Shown: positions 10,860 through 24,296, counted from the stretch's first letter. The stretch is 64,000 nt of DNA from Effrenium voratum (GCA_963377175.1 CAUJNA010000451.1:123501-187500), one strand, 5' to 3'. A program made the numbers and translations. Notes: generated by a model not told the origin, from the sequence alone.

Positions 10860-13800
10860 GCTTCCCAGCTGGGGGCACCCGGACCTATACGCGTACGCGA
10901 CTTGAGGCGCGGGCCACGGAGCAAGCGATCTTGAATGACCTGGAGCGGACCTTTGCCGATATGCCCATGGCCGAGCTCTCAGATGCCCGGTATTCCAAAT
11001 GGACTCACCAAATCAATAGGTTTTCCTTTCTTTTTTTCTTCTTTTTTCTTCTCCGTATGTCCAAGGTGTAAGCCGACCTTGGACAGTGCCCCATCCTGAT
11101 TTTCTTTTCGACTTCCAGTGTTTTTTTTGGCCGACCTCCACCTCAACTGGGGAAACACATTTGCCATGTACATGATGGCCAACGGGTGCCCCGTTCGGTC
11201 GGCTTGTGGGCCGCAGGTGGCGCCACGGAAGCCCCAGATCTTCCGGATCCTGCAGGCCACCTACGGTTTCACAGGTCCACCGGCAAATTGGGGGTTGTGG
11301 GTCCCTTTTGTTCCGGGGGAAAGGAAAAAGACATGCTGGAACCAATGGAAACCCCTTAAGACTTCGACAGTTGTTGCGGTGTTTCCATCATCTTCTGGCG
11401 GATTTGAAGGCCCTTTGCCCACCCCCAACTCCCCAACCGGTGAGTTCATTCAGGACTTCGCGAGCGGCAACCCGGACATCGGCTACACCCAGGGTATGCC
11501 TCCGCCTCAGCTGGTGTCTGGCGTTTTCCGACGGCAGCGCCTGACGCGTGACTCAAAGTAGGGCCCCATTTTCTGTTGGAATCTGATGGTCTTGCAATGT
11601 CGAACTTGGAAGCTGTGCTGAAATGGCTCTGGCAGAAGTAAGTTTCAACGGCTCTGTCGTCCCCTGTTCCAAGCATGGAGAATTCGACCTATGCCTGTCC
11701 AACCAAGCAACGAAGGAGCCAACAAATCAACAAACCACAGAAGCCAACAGGAACTACGTGGCCGCTACTCTGGTCCTGAAGTTCCACCCTCGCGAGGACA
11801 CCGCGCCGCAACCCCAGGTGTTCGACGGGTCGACCTCAGTAGAACTTTAGATGTGGAATGCATTTGCTTTTGCGCGTGTCTTCTCATCTTGTCGAAATCA
11901 CATCATCAAACTTGCAGAGGGATGCAATGACTTGCAATGTCAATTGCAAACGGCCCGGGGACAGGAGCCCAGAAGCCTTAGCCCCCCCCACCCCAGGATG
12001 CAGAATCCAATATTTCTTTGCTTTTTACTTGGAGCCCACCTTATTCGATCTTCTTACCCTAAGGGGCTCTAAGATTCACTTGGGGCTCTATTTTTGTTGA
12101 AACTATTTCCACCTTATTACCTGGGGCCCGAAATTCCAGATTCGACTTCGAGCCAAAACATCCTCAGGCGGAAGAAGTTCAACGAGGTGCTTCTGCAGTT
12201 CAGCGGCTTTTGGCCTCGCACCCGGCTGGCTTTGGGTTTGGCTTTGAGCATCGAGGTGTTCCTCGGCTTTGTGATTCCTTTGGATCGGTATGTTCTTGGG
12301 GTTTTTGGTCGTTAAAGGTTGGTTTGTTCGGGGTTTTGGGTATGTTCTTTGGTTTTTTTGGTAAGTCCTTTGGATCTTGGAGTTTTCGATGATGACTTAG
12401 GTCGTTCCAAAAGTGGCAGCACACCCCCTCCCGCCCCTGTGAGCATCACGACCCAATTGCGTGCCGGCTTGTGCGATGGATGGCGACCACGTTTTGAACA
12501 TAACAAAGCAAGAAGTGCATTTCAGCTTATGCCCCTGTCGAAATCATAACTCACCTTTGTGTGTGGCCTTCGCGGCACAAACCAGCACCAGCAGATCAGC
12601 TTTTTTTCCCGTTGAGAAGCCGTCCAAGCAGCTGAAACAAGTTATTTCCAGACTTGTTTTGCCAGACTTATTGAAAGCACGATCCATACAGCTGGGGAGG
12701 AATGCCCCGACTTTTCCGAGCTCTTGGCACAACATTTGATGCATGTGCCTCGACATGCAATCATTCACACGAATCCCACCGCGTACGGATGTGCGAATGC
12801 CTGTCGCTCTGCGGGTCCTTGGCCCGGAAACATGTGCACTTTCGCTTCTACTAAGCTGGCGAATGGCGGTCCCAAGTGACAGTGCAGAGGGCGCTGCCTG
12901 GCAAAAGCATGCAAAAGCGGGTGTAGGCCTGGCGGTGCGTCGCAAGTGCGCTCAGCAGCACAAGCAAGGTGGACTGAGTTTCTACCTTGCGGGTGGGTGG
13001 GTGAGTTGCACAAGGCTTTGAGCCAATAGCGGCGGGATTGGATTGTGGATGGATTTGTCGGAATCAACAGCCGGCAGAAGCCAGAAGCCCCCCCCCCCAG
13101 GCTGCTGAAGAAACACACTTCAAGCCACCTGCGCGACAAAGCGTTGTAAAAGCAACTATTTTCAGCTACGTGATTTTCACTGGGTTCGTGGCGAGATTGA
13201 ATTTGTTAGGGGCAGTGCTCCGAGGTCTGATGGCTTCCCGTTGCTTGGAGTCGGAGTTCAACTCTTCGAAAGGCCTGAGTCTACAGTAAGTTACTGCCTA
13301 GCAAAGCTTCTTTGCACCCATGAACCTCTAGAATGCAGCACTTGTCCTGTGAGCAGTGTTCCGGTGTTGGGGTTGCCCCAAAATCCATTGCCGCTCCGAG
13401 CTTTCGGCTTGAGAAGCCCAGTGGGATCCGGCGAGGCTGGCAGAGCGGCATTTGCCCAACCTGTCCAGCCACTTCAACAGCCGGGGTGCCAAGTCTAGCG
13501 CTCCACTTGAAGACTCGAGTTGGCACCGGAAGGCTCCAGGCCCAGGACGGCTCCAATTCGGGGACTCCGTGGTTGATGAGTACGAGATTTGAGCACCACT
13601 TCTTTCCACCCATGTGGGTCGTTTGCTGGGAACATGTGCCAGAACCTGAAAAATGCCGCTGACCGATCATCCACATACGTGCAAGTTTGCTGAGGCACTA
13701 GGTGCTGCGGCCATGTCAGCCTTGCAATCAAATGATATTTTTTCGGCTCCGTGGCCTCCTGAAGTCCAAGTCAACCCCGTGGCTACCTTCCAAATGATCG

Positions 13801-15214
13801 GCCTGTCGGTTTCCCAACTTCCCAAGGGAACCACCCACCAAACATAACTTCGGGGCATCTACGCCTCAAACATTGACCGGGGCGCTGAAGATGAATGGAA
13901 CTGGGAGCTTCGCAACGGGAGGATCCAATTGCTCTTGGGCTGCAAATTGCCCGGACCGGAGGTTGCGGGGTGGAGCCCCTGAGCTACCTACCCAATGGCC
14001 CGGAGCCAAGGGTGGCTATTGGGATGGCGCCGGTTGCATGGCATATTGCCCGTGACCTGCCGCAGAAGCGGGGAAAGTCCTGCAAATTCATGGAACCACG
14101 CCATTGCTTTGAAGAGAGAGTGAGCGCGAATGCTCCCCTCGGCCAGGCTGGCTGTCTTTGTTTGGCACGCCTGACGCACTTACGCTTGCAGCACGCTTGG
14201 TACCTCCAGCGTCCTTTTTTTCTCGGGGAAATCATTGTTGGTCCAGGACTGACAGGAGCTCTATTCTCCGCCAATTTTAACGTTGCATGACCTGTGCCGA
14301 GGTTTACACAGTTCCCTTCCGACGGGTCTTAATGCTTGCAGGGCTTTCACGCGTGAGCTTTCGGGGGCATGCCACAGTCTTGGCTGACGCCAGGCAAGTG
14401 GTTGCCGCTGCCTGCTGTAATAGAGGTCAGCAAATGCCTCGTTTCCGAGGGGGATGTCTAGTGCGTCAATTCAAATTAATGAACCTGGCTTGGTCATTTT
14501 GGCACATCCTTGGTTATCCCCCAACTTGTCAGTGACTGCTTTGGACCTGCTCCCGCATCCGTGTTTAACGGCCAGACGCGAACTCAGTGGCACTTTCGGA
14601 CTTTGGACTCTAGAAGACACACACCCATTTTGCAAACCACGGTCAGGATAATTGCAAATGTGTCTGTCTCTTTTCGAGGGTACCTATTTTTTGTGGGTTC
14701 ACAGGCAAGCCAACAGGAAACCCCGCCTCATGTTCTTCCTTCTTCTATTCTTTTTCAGGGGGAGCCAAGAAAAGACAGGCTCCAAAAAACCCGCCGCTTT
14801 TCGCACCAATGGCACTCCCTCGAAACACGAGTGCGACACCTGCAGGCCATGGATTTGTGCCTGGAGTCTGGGCTTCGAGGGGTCCTGGTGCCTGAGCTTC
14901 GACAGGGTCCCACGACCCGTGGGATCCGTGGGGTGGGGGGGGGTTTGGTTGGGTTTGGGTTGAGGGTACCGTTTTGGGGCTCAGTTTTTTTTTGGGGGGG
15001 GCGTTGGTGGGCTCATAGGAAACCACCAGGAACACCGAAGCCCATGTTGAAAAGGTGTCTCATTTAAGAGGGACTCAGGGCTTTGGAGGAAACGGTCGCC
15101 ATGAAGCGTATCCAACTCGTCACTCGTTGAGGCAGTGACGCTGGCCTTGTTCCAGATGCAGCAGCGGCGACTGGTGGCCGCTCGGGGCATGGAACATGTG
15201 CCCGGGAGCCTACC
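10860..15214 (+). CDS. Multi-exon TBC-domain Rab GTPase-activating protein (exons approximate)
   Basis: Small exons spread over more than 4 kb spell a TBC domain in order. ~10865-10990 encodes AILNDLERTFADMP, the ER(D/T) start of TBC. ~11190-11269 encodes PQIFRILQATY. 11453-11496 encodes DFASGNPDIGYTQGM, the family's NP-[DE]-[IV]-GY-x-QGM signature. 11751-~11805 continues directly with NYVAATLVLKFHPREDTA, the EEDAF-type helix. ~13422-13478 encodes WDPARLAERHLPNLSSHF, the P-x-L-x-x-HF helix. ~15133-15214 encodes VTLALFQMQQRRLVAARGME, the terminal helix. The split Met codon between exons at 11496 and 11751 fits a GC-AG intron. TBC proteins accelerate GTP hydrolysis by Rab GTPases in membrane traffic. 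The catalytic Arg (IxxDxxR) would be the R of ERTF, and the Gln of the YxQ motif is present. Several exons remain unplaced, so a complete product cannot be given. Confidence 0.6.
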
Positions 15215-16015
15215 GCGCGGCGCTCTCATCGGAAACCATCCAAAAGGCTCCACGACTTAACGGCTTGAGTTGGTTTCTTGGAAGCTGTGGACAAATGCTT
15301 TGCTTTGCGACAGGCTTGTGATATTGTTATCTTCTACCCGGGAATACATGGTTAGCTATTCCGGTACATGTATGTGGGTCAAGTCTGGCTTGGCCAATGT
15401 GTGGTGGACTTTTTTGCCGGATGGTAATCTGGACCAAGGCAGCGCCGCATTTTCGCATTGCCAACATTCACATTTTGTCCTGAACATAGGGGGGCTGCAT
15501 GATCTCGTTCTCTCTTTCTCTCTCTCTCTCTCTAGCTCTCTCTAGCTCTCTCTGCTCGACACAGGTTTTCTGTCAAGCAAAATCCGGGGCTTGCCAAGAC
15601 GCCTGCCCAAGCGAGGTTGTGGCCTTTCCCCACTCATGGCGCCGTGCTGCTTTGAGTCAGTGCTTGAGCACCTTTACCCCAAGGCCGAAGACAGTGAGCC
15701 CACCATGTATCAGTGTCTTGTTCACAGGCTCGGCGACACCCGCTTCGCTGCCCTCGCCGGCAGTCATGAAAATCTGTCCGACAAGATGGTGACACCCAAC
15801 CCATACGACATGGACTTTGAAGATATTCGTTTCCCGGCGGATGGAGTGCAGACAGCGGGTGCACTGCGGCAAAGTCCTCAATGCTTGCCATCGGAAAGCC
15901 GTCATGGTCCTGTGCGAACAAGTCTGGAACTCCGCCCCATGGCTGAGTCCGGGTTGATCCATCGACTATCCTGAAGCTGCAACAAGGTCGTGCATGATGC
16001 CGGCTTCCGTGTGGC

Positions 16016-16106
16016 TGTGGGTCAAACAGGGGTACCCAAAATGGAACCCTGGTAAATGGAAACGTGGACTAAAGCCTGCGGTCCCCTGGTTTAATTTTGA
16101 CCCATA
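16016..16106 (-). mobile_element. Introner-like short inverted-end element, family A
   Basis: Ends TGTGGGTCAAA and TTTTGACCCATA. The interior is the reverse complement of the copy at 59.0 kb (GGTTCCATTTACCAGGG-type core), so this copy is inserted in the opposite orientation. Confidence 0.7.
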
Positions 16107-16149
16107 CCCATGTCGTGGCGTATGATTTGAACAATGGACGGACGGCCTT

Positions 16150-16350
16150 GCTTTCCTTGTGCGTTTCCGGGGTGTACTTGAAGTGGAGAAGTTCGAGAAC
16201 GTTGCTGCGTGGGCCACCACCAACATCTTTGATGGACCTAGAATGCTGGCCAATTGGCCATACATGTTTGCAGGCAATGTGAAGCTTGTGACTGAAGCTC
16301 AAGAGAAAGCGGGGCTTCTGAAGAATCAGCAAGGTGTTGCTGGACTTTGA
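16150..16350 (+). CDS. Unidentified terminal exon candidate
   Basis: An open segment just after the short element above, including EVEKFENVAAWATTNIFDG and ending in TGA. Codon use is plausible but no family is recognised. It may share a gene with the GC-richer segment at ~16690-16815. Confidence 0.25.
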   Translation, partial: AFLVRFRGVLEVEKFENVAAWATTNIFDGPRMLANWPYMFAGNVKLVTEAQEKAGLLKNQQGVAGL

Positions 16351-16689
16351 TGGCAAGTACTGCCCTTGATGACTCTGATTGCTTTGCACAGACATCCTGG
16401 AAGTCAAGAAGAGGTAGTTTTCATGCAGCGGTAGAAATCCGCAGCAGCAGGCACGATAGTTTCTCTTCATGTACAGGCGAAAGAGAACAAAAAGGTCGCA
16501 TTTCAATTGAATCCTCATTGCAATCAACAGGAGGCTCGCCTTTCTGGGGATTCAAACTTCAACATTTTTACCAAAACGGTTACATGGGGGTTGATCAATA
16601 TCCGTGGCCCCAAAATGAGCATAGGTAACTTTTCCCCAGGTAAAGGCCCTTTTGATCAATCTTATGGACGAAGGGCCCAGGCGTTTCTC

Positions 16690-16815
16690 TCGAGCCAAAA
16701 GCAGATAGCTCATCAACCCCGGCGAAGGCTGGAGCTCATCAACCAGGACATGCGCACCTCGCCCATTGACGGGGAACTGCTGGTGAAATGCGCCCGCCAG
16801 TGGCAGGGAGCCGAG
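16690..16815 (+). CDS. Unidentified internal exon candidate
   Basis: Coding-like segment containing RRRLELINQDMRTSPIDGEL and ending near a T-rich intron. No recognisable domain. Confidence 0.3.
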
Positions 16816-18698
16816 CTTGGGTATGGTCGTGTGTTCTTTAGATGGTGTGGATGTTCTATATGGTACCCATGTGGGTGTGTATTTGTTTCATGTTTCCCGT
16901 TTCTTTTTTTTTCAGGGACGGCGAAGGAACACCCCCCCCCCCCCAGGATCCTTGAAAACAAAGACACAAAAAAACCGGTTCCTTGACTTGCGGTTAACGG
17001 GGATGGTCGTTTACCTGGGAGTAAGGACCCTTGACCATCACAATGATTCCTATCAAGCGCACCATGACCCAATCGGTCACAGAAACGGAGCTTTGACCAT
17101 GGCTCATATGCATGTATCATTGCTATCTCCAAAATTCAAAGGTGCGAACTGGAGGCTTCGTTTTAAGGGGTCGCCTTTGTTTTAAAGGGTTTTAGCCCTA
17201 TTCCGGAGTTTTTGGGGATTTGCCTGGTGCCGAGGCTCTCTGTGGTCAACGATGCGGTTGCTGAGAGCTGCGGCATAGACGATGAAATGCCGGAGATGCC
17301 GTGGGACATGCCATGAGCGCTGAGCGCTGTGCGAGAGGGGCAGTAGCGTAGCTTTGTCTTGCCTGTTGTTGATGCATGTTCATTGTTACTGGTTTTGATG
17401 TACGTATTGTATATACATACACATCAATATCGATGTACACAGACACGTAAATGTACACGTTGAAGTTGCCAAATGTTGCCAGGCCAAGACACGGCTAGGC
17501 CAATGCACAGGTAGTGAAAGCGGAGCGCTGTTGGTTGGTGTGGCAGGCTCTATCAATCAAGTCGTCAACAACATCATGTTGCGCCTTTCGGATCAAATGC
17601 GAGATTCAACAAGCAGTTGCTTTGCATTTGGGTCCAATTTTTGGCAACGTGGTTTGCACCCCAGCTGGATCCGAGACGACTCTTGCCAAGCGGACCGCAG
17701 AGCTCACTTCCGGACACCGGACGTCTCGCCGTCTCGCGGGTTTGGCGTCCAAAGCACGGGATGTGTTGCAGACTTGCGCCTGGTCGGATGGGACATAGCA
17801 TTGAGGTGGTTGCCCTCCGTGGAAGGTTTTCCGACAAAAGAACCCCAAATAAACCAAAACAACCAACCAGCGCTGGACACGTCCAGTCTGCTGCCCTCTC
17901 AACTAGCTTGATGAGGGGGGGGGGAGGGTGGTTGCTTCAAAACCCTAGGTCCAACCCATGTCAACGTGCAAAACCCTTGGCCCCGGTACAGCACATACAG
18001 GAACATTGATGCAAGACCACGCCTCGGACTAAGCCAACCGCATGTCCTCATGATTGAGTACATTTACATTCTAGACCGCCTTTGAGTGACTGAAGACAGG
18101 CGCTCGGCTCTCACTGCTCTAGGGGATAGGTTTCAACACGTAACAAGCTGTCGCAGATCTGTATATTGTTCTACCATTTGATGTGCTAGGGTAGAACATG
18201 CCGGACACAAAGACCTTCTTGCAGAAGAATCCGCCATATCTTGCAGCAGCTAGAAGCCAATTCTGCAGAGACCTTCTCTCGGAAAGCGACTTTTTCCTTT
18301 CCTGCGCCATCGAAGCAACATGGTCGGGTTGAATGTGCCTATGGTGCAGTTTTAAGTTCCGCACAAAACAGCACCTCTTTGGCGGTGTGGATTTGTTTGT
18401 TAGGTGTTAGTCACTGTTGTTGAAGGAAAGCACGCACTCAAAGCCAGCATCAATTCCATTCGGGTCCTTGCGATAGACGGGCTCAACAGGCCACTCAAAT
18501 CCAGCCAAGTTCACACATTCACCGCTTGGAAGAATTGCCATGGAGCCAGAGACGAAGATTTGAGGCACTTCGTCCTGCGACGAGCGTTGCAGTGAGTTGC
18601 AGCCAGCATGGGCTGAGGGTCAAAGGGGGTCGAGGGGACGTCTAAAGGGTTGTCAACATGATGTCACGGCCCATGCCTTCTTTGGCGTTCCGTTGCAG

Positions 18699-18859
18699 AG
18701 CCCAACCTGGAAACCAAGTTAGCGAAGTTCCAGTTTGCTCTGATTTGTGACATGCACGGGATGAAGGACAAAGGCCAGGAGCGGACTGCGAAAGTGGCCT
18801 CTGTGAAGCACATCTTTTTGGCTTTTGGGTTCAGCAGAGGAGGCTCAGTGATCCCTTGA
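18699..18859 (+). CDS. Unidentified terminal exon
   Basis: Follows a clean CGTTGCAG acceptor. One frame encodes ETKLAKFQFALICDMHGMKD and continues to a TGA. The amino-acid mix looks genuine, but no family is recognised and upstream exons were not found. Confidence 0.35.
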
Positions 18860-20375
18860 GTTGCATGACCATCCTCAATGGCGATGATGGGGCGTGCCCA
18901 TTTGGGGTACGTGGTTGGAAGGCGAAAGACGCTTAAAGACGTCAAGAGAGGAGACAGGCCATCGCTCCACACCGAACGTTCATTCTGTTATGTGAGTTTG
19001 GCCTCCCAGACACGACCCAAAGCCAGATTGGGTTGAACACGGCTGGCGAACACCACGAACAGCAGCTTTTCTGTTAGCAGACTTGTGGAAGCATCGCGAG
19101 CAATTCCACCTGGACGCCATAAGGCAAATTCTGGCATGACTTTGTTAGCAAATAAAGAAACAAACGGAAGACCACAATCAGGATGTCCTTGTTGCCGGCC
19201 ATACGTTTTTTCATGTTTGTGATCATGTCATAGAGAGCACCCCTTGAGGATATGCATGGCCCTCTGGTTCAAGCGAGGTGATGGGAGAGAGTTTCCACCA
19301 TTAATTTCCGACAGGGCCCATGTGGGCCTTCAAATCAAACCTTTTGGCATTCACAAATAAACATAGTATTGGTCTGATGTTTGAGCTTTTTAGCTCTAAG
19401 CTGACAGTTTCCCCTAGAAGGTCCAAAAGCTTTCGGCAGGATGGCAGAAGCTCCCGAAGCTCCCGAAGCTCCCGAGGCGCTGAGTCGAGCTGAGGTTGGG
19501 GCTGGGTTTCCTGACTTGACGCACCTGGGCCAAATGAAGTTGAGAAGTTGAATAGAAGCCCAATAGCAGCGATCTCGATCTCAGAATGAGAAGCCCATCT
19601 TCACATGATCGAATTGGGTGATCTCAGCGTCTCAGTCGAATATCGCCGAGCCTTACTAGCTAAGCGCGGGATTGGCTGAATGGGCGTGGGATTGGCTGAA
19701 GGTGCGCCCTGAGCTCAACAATATGGTGCTTCAACCCTATTCTGAATCTGAAAAGGGTTTGCACCCATTCTCTGCCTTCCATCTGCTTGTTTGAGTAGGA
19801 ATGTTAAGCGCCAATCAGCGCCCGGAACAGGCCCGTCATTTTTTTATTTATTTGTTTTAACCACATCTCCGTTCGAAAATCTCAGTAACAAATCAGAGAG
19901 CCATTTAACTGTTGCCATTTATTTTTATTTTTTTGGGGGGGGCAATGCACCACAAAGACACCCATTGGGCTAGCCTGCTGACATGCATGTTTGACAGGTG
20001 GCCATGGTTCCTTTCAGATTTTCAGAAAATGCCAATCTCCTGGCGACACAATCTATCCACAAGCCTGATCAGTTGAGAGGAGAATCACTAGTTCATATCG
20101 AATTCTAGGATCAGGTCTAAGTATGGCCTTCCCCAATACGACGACCTGAGGCTGAGGATTCGAACACAACTATGGCTGTCAATGCATTTCACAGTGATAT
20201 TCCGACTGTTCAGGAAAGGATGGGTGTCAGTTGAGCATTGTTTCACCCTAGCCCTAGGGTTTGTACCTCAGGCAAACACCGACTCGGGCCTCGGTTTGGC
20301 TCCATAAACCAAGCGTTAGGCCATGGAGACCTCCGAGCAGTCCGTGGAGGAGCTGTTGAAGGACGCTGAGTGGAC
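18860..20375. other. Non-coding stretch with minor tandem repeats
   Basis: AT-richer DNA. Contains four GCTCCCGAA 9-mers at ~19449-19480 and a duplicated GGGATTGGCTGAA at ~19669-19700. No supported gene. Confidence 0.45.
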
Positions 20376-20474
20376 GTGTCTTTTTTTGGAGTTGGTGCCC
20401 TCTTTTGGTTGGTTTTACAGGGAGGCCAAGAGGAAAACCGAAGCCCTTTGGGGGTCCCCTTGAAAAAGACACAC
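20376..20474 (+). mobile_element. Introner-like short inverted-end element, family B
   Basis: Begins GTGTCTTTTTTTGG and ends TGAAAAAGACACAC, so the ends are inverted repeats of each other. It lies directly after a short coding-like segment (SEQSVEELLKDAEW), as expected if it serves as an intron or part of one. Confidence 0.6.
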
Positions 20475-20507
20475 TCATACAACTAAGTGAATACACGAAA
20501 CATAGAT

Positions 20508-20600
20508 ATAAATACATATATACACATATATATATATGCATATATATGGTACCCCCCCCCCCAAAAAAAAAAAAGAAAAAAAAGAAGAAGAACAACAACA
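20508..20600. repeat. (TA)n, poly-C and poly-A low-complexity tract
   Basis: ATATATA repeats followed by runs of C, then A-rich sequence with GAA. Confidence 0.85.
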
Positions 20601-20735
20601 ACGCCACCGCAAGATAATTTGACAGTATTTACAGTACTTTTGCGTGTTTGCCCCCCCCTTGTCAGGCACCTCAATTTTGACCATCGAACTATGCCTGCAT
20701 TTGTGCATTTGACTGCAACTGTATCCACCTAACAC

Positions 20736-20953
20736 ACTTTAAAGCGCTTTAAAGCATTTTTGGATCTAAGATTCAAGATTCAAGATCCCCAGGACTCTTG
20801 CTTTTGAATCCTGAATCCATGAGCCAACTGGATAAAAGCGCTTTAAAGCGTTTGGGGAGACCCATACTGGATTCAAGATTCAAGAACCATAGTCCTGGGA
20901 ATCTTGAATCTTGAGTATAAGATCCAAAAGTGCTTTAAAGCGCTTTGAAGCGT
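20736..20953. mobile_element. ~218-bp fold-back (MITE-like) element
   Basis: Two ~61-63 bp arms (20736-20796 and 20891-20953) are imperfect inverted repeats of each other. Both carry CTTTAAAGCGCTTT palindromes, a TTGGATC block, an AAGATTCAAGATTC block and a CCAGGACT block at the inner end. The central ~95 bp contains further partial copies of the same words. There is no coding capacity. This is consistent with a non-autonomous fold-back transposon. Confidence 0.7.
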
Positions 20954-22080
20954 TTGCTTGCTGTCATTCCTGCTTGATTGTGCACCTTAGTAATATTTTG
21001 AACTTGTGTGCGGGAAATACAGTTGATAGTTCAGCTGGACATTGGACAATTATTTATTTTGATCATGTTTTCGAAATCCACGCCAACCCTTGGGTGTTGA
21101 AAAACACACTGTAAATACCAGTATGTTGCATGCGTTTTAGCAGGTTTTGTGCGGCACAGATTTCGTTTTTGAGAAATTAGTCATTTTAGCAGACAGCGTG
21201 GCATTGGTCAATGCATATAAGATGTGAGCAGCGTGGCATTGGTATTGGCCAAGGTTTGTGAGCTGAAGGGGATTTGCAGATGAGTTGGGATGAGAGATGG
21301 ATGCGTAGCGGGTATTGGCACAGAGTTGCAAGTTGACAGACGAAGAGGACTTGCACATCAAGGGAGATGAGAAATCGAAGATGAGTAGGCGAAGCAGAAG
21401 AGGCATTGTTTGCTTTACTGTTGATACCCTTGCGCCGGTACTCTCACAGAGATGTTTTGCAGTCAATTAAAGGAGGATAAAGCGAGTGATGAACACTATG
21501 AAGAAGCAACATTGGTATGGACACATTTTAAACAGTAAAACACGAGAGAGCATCACGATTTTTGTGAAAGCAGCTTAGACCCTGTGTATTGTGACGCTTT
21601 ACCTAGCTTCGCTTCACACTACCTCTGATGCTATGTTCAATTCACTTGTGTTGAAATAAGTTTAGTTTTTGACCAAGCGATGTATGACATGATTGAACAC
21701 CAATCTAAAGGAGGAAAGCCACAAGCACGCTTCAGAGAGTAGAAGCAAATACTATTCAAATGGGTGGCAAAGGCTTAATGAATCATTTGCGCAAGTCTGC
21801 CATCTGCCAACATTGTACAATGAGGCCACTTTTTGTCACATCCATCTAAACTGACCTGACTTCCCTTACATAAGCAACGGGCGCGGGTTGGGGGGGGGGG
21901 GGGGGGGCGGGGTTTGCATATATAAGAATATATTTTTGTTTACATATGTTTATACATGATGCAGGGATCTCCTTTGTAACGCACCATTATGTACTGATGT
22001 TCTTTGTTGAGGGTACCTACCATTGGGACAATCAGAGCGACTCCCAAGCTGCGAGCTGGCAGGATGTTTATGGGTGCACC
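20954..22080. other. Non-coding AT-rich stretch with poly-G run
   Basis: No supported gene. An almost pure G run occupies ~21888-21908, followed by ATATAAGAATATA. Confidence 0.45.
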
Positions 22081-22097
22081 GTAGGAGCTACTGGTGA

Positions 22098-22235
22098 TTG
22101 TCAGCAACAGGGCTTAAGATGCTGGTGATGCTGCTTTTGCCTCCAGCAAGGTCAGCAATAGGGCGGTGCCGGTGTGTCAGCCATAGGGCTGAAGATGCTG
22201 GTGAAGCTGCTTCTGCCTGCCAAGCAAGGCCAGTT
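22098..22235. repeat. Tandem duplication, ~65-bp unit
   Basis: Two imperfect copies of a unit containing AGGGCTGAAGATGCTGGTGA followed by GCTGCTTCTGCCT, the second starting near 22165. Confidence 0.65.
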
Positions 22236-24296
22236 GGGGCTTTGGTGTTAGGTTTCATGGAGATGTCCAAATCGTTTTGCTCCGCCAGAAGAGTTGCTCC
22301 ACTGTTTTTTGGTTGACCCTGAGAAGAGGAGCGCGAGCAATGGATGGAAGAGCGCAGCCGATTGCGCCCGGCGCTTGTCTGCGAGTGGTCTGAATTCTCC
22401 GAGGCTGGTGGCATCTCCAGGAACCTAAACCTCCATTCTCCATCATGATTCATGATGCAGTGGCCTGGATCCTGACGTTTCATGTTCCTTCATCCTTCAA
22501 GGGAGGGACCTCAGATGTCTCCATGTTGGAGGGGCCTCAACTTAGGTGAAGAGGTGGAACTGTTGAAGAACCGCGTCGCAAAGCTTTCCAGAGGGGAGGC
22601 GCCGTGCGGAGGGCCTCGGCATAAGACCAAGAGTGGCAGATGTCAGAGGTGGAGCCCCACCATCCGTTTTCGGCGCTTTGCCTGAACAGTACGTTGGCTT
22701 TTGGCAGGGCAATTTCCGGGCCGGCGGATCTTGCTGTTTGCTCGATCCTGGCCAGTCGAAGAATCTGGTCGATGCGCAGACACAGACTGAGAAGGCTGGG
22801 ATGCGAGGCAATGGTGGCACAATTCAAGCACTGCCACTTCAGCTACTGATCGACACTCCTGGGAACTCCAAGGGATGGCCATCAAACAAGTTTTTTCTTC
22901 CAGCTGCCGAAACCCAGGGTCCGTTTGCAGCCACTGCCCCCAAAGTTGGTATTGCACAAGTGGCCTGCCACTTTGCCAGGAGGGCGAGCCTACGGGCGGC
23001 TACTCTGCCGCACCCGAGGCAGGGAGGATGCCCCACGTTGACCGGGAAGTTTGTTGGTGGGTGTTCCTCGCAAAAAATAAGAAGGTAGTCAACCAGGAGT
23101 TCCATTATTTAGTAGTCAGTTAAAATAAATCGGGGATGCCAGATAGTCAACCAGAGTTAGTCAACTGGTTGACATGCGGATTCTGTCCTTTTGAGTGCTT
23201 CCGGCCAGGATGGGCTACGCGGAGTCCTGACCAGGATGTTGCAATCGCCACAGGACGCTTATGGAAGATGTGCCAAACAGGGTCGGGTCGGATTCGCGTT
23301 AAACAAGCAGCTCGTGGCCCACTTTCGTGGAAACACAAGGAGGTAGCTTGAACACATAGTGGTCTAAACATGCGTTTGCTTCAAATAAACATGCGCCTGC
23401 TTCAAAGGGAAAGCCGACATGACATGACACAATTCATTTGCAGGGGCCACATTCCAAGATGGCACAATGAAGCTTGCATGCCATAATCTGGAGGAGTGTT
23501 TTGCACAACTCAGCCAGTTCATTTCCAACTCTTGTCCCGAATATCCACCTTGTGGCAGCTTGTGTGCACAAGCGTTCTTGTGGCCGTAACGCTACCACAT
23601 GGGCGTGCCCTTTTGGGATTGTCCCGGGAAGCCAAACCAACAACCCAATTTTGCTCTTTGGTCGCACCTTTAACCTCATAGGAGACATATGTTGTTTGCC
23701 GCTGAACAGCAAACATGGAGGTCCCTTTTCGAGACACCTTACGCTTTCGGGGCTGAAAGCATAGCCAACAGGACGAGGCGCTGCAGCTTTCGGGCATCGA
23801 GCAGCTCTTTGCGCAGCAAACGCAGGCAAGGTGTGCAGGAAACCCAGTTGATGCACAGAGCGCTTGAAAAGGGAATCCACTTTTTGAGCGAAGCTTCAAC
23901 TTTTGCCATGTTGAGTTTTATTCGCGGGATCAACATGTAGGCTAACCTGAGGTACGCATTCACCGAGATTTGGTCGGGTGCCATTCCGCGTCGCAGGCAG
24001 GGGCAGCGCAGATGGAGTCGTCCCCACAGCTGCACCAGAGCCTGGAGGTGCGAGCTTGATTTACTTCGCATAGGAAAAACGAATCTTAGAATTGGCGAGC
24101 CCTTGAAATGCAAATGGCATCCTTTTGCTGCTTTGGGTGCGTTTCCTAGCAGGCATGGAGAAAGGCAAACAGGCGTTGGGTATAGGTGACAGCAACAGAA
24201 AGGGGTGCCACAGGTAGCCATTGCCATCTTCGTGCACCACCAGAGCAATTGGACCCTGCTTCTGAAGGCCGGGCACGGCGAGTTTTGGTCGAATGT

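Noticed and set aside
22537..23105. Overlapping frames of 80-150 codons on both strands
   Set aside because: Neither strand shows a clear domain, start context or splice structure, so I could not choose one as real.
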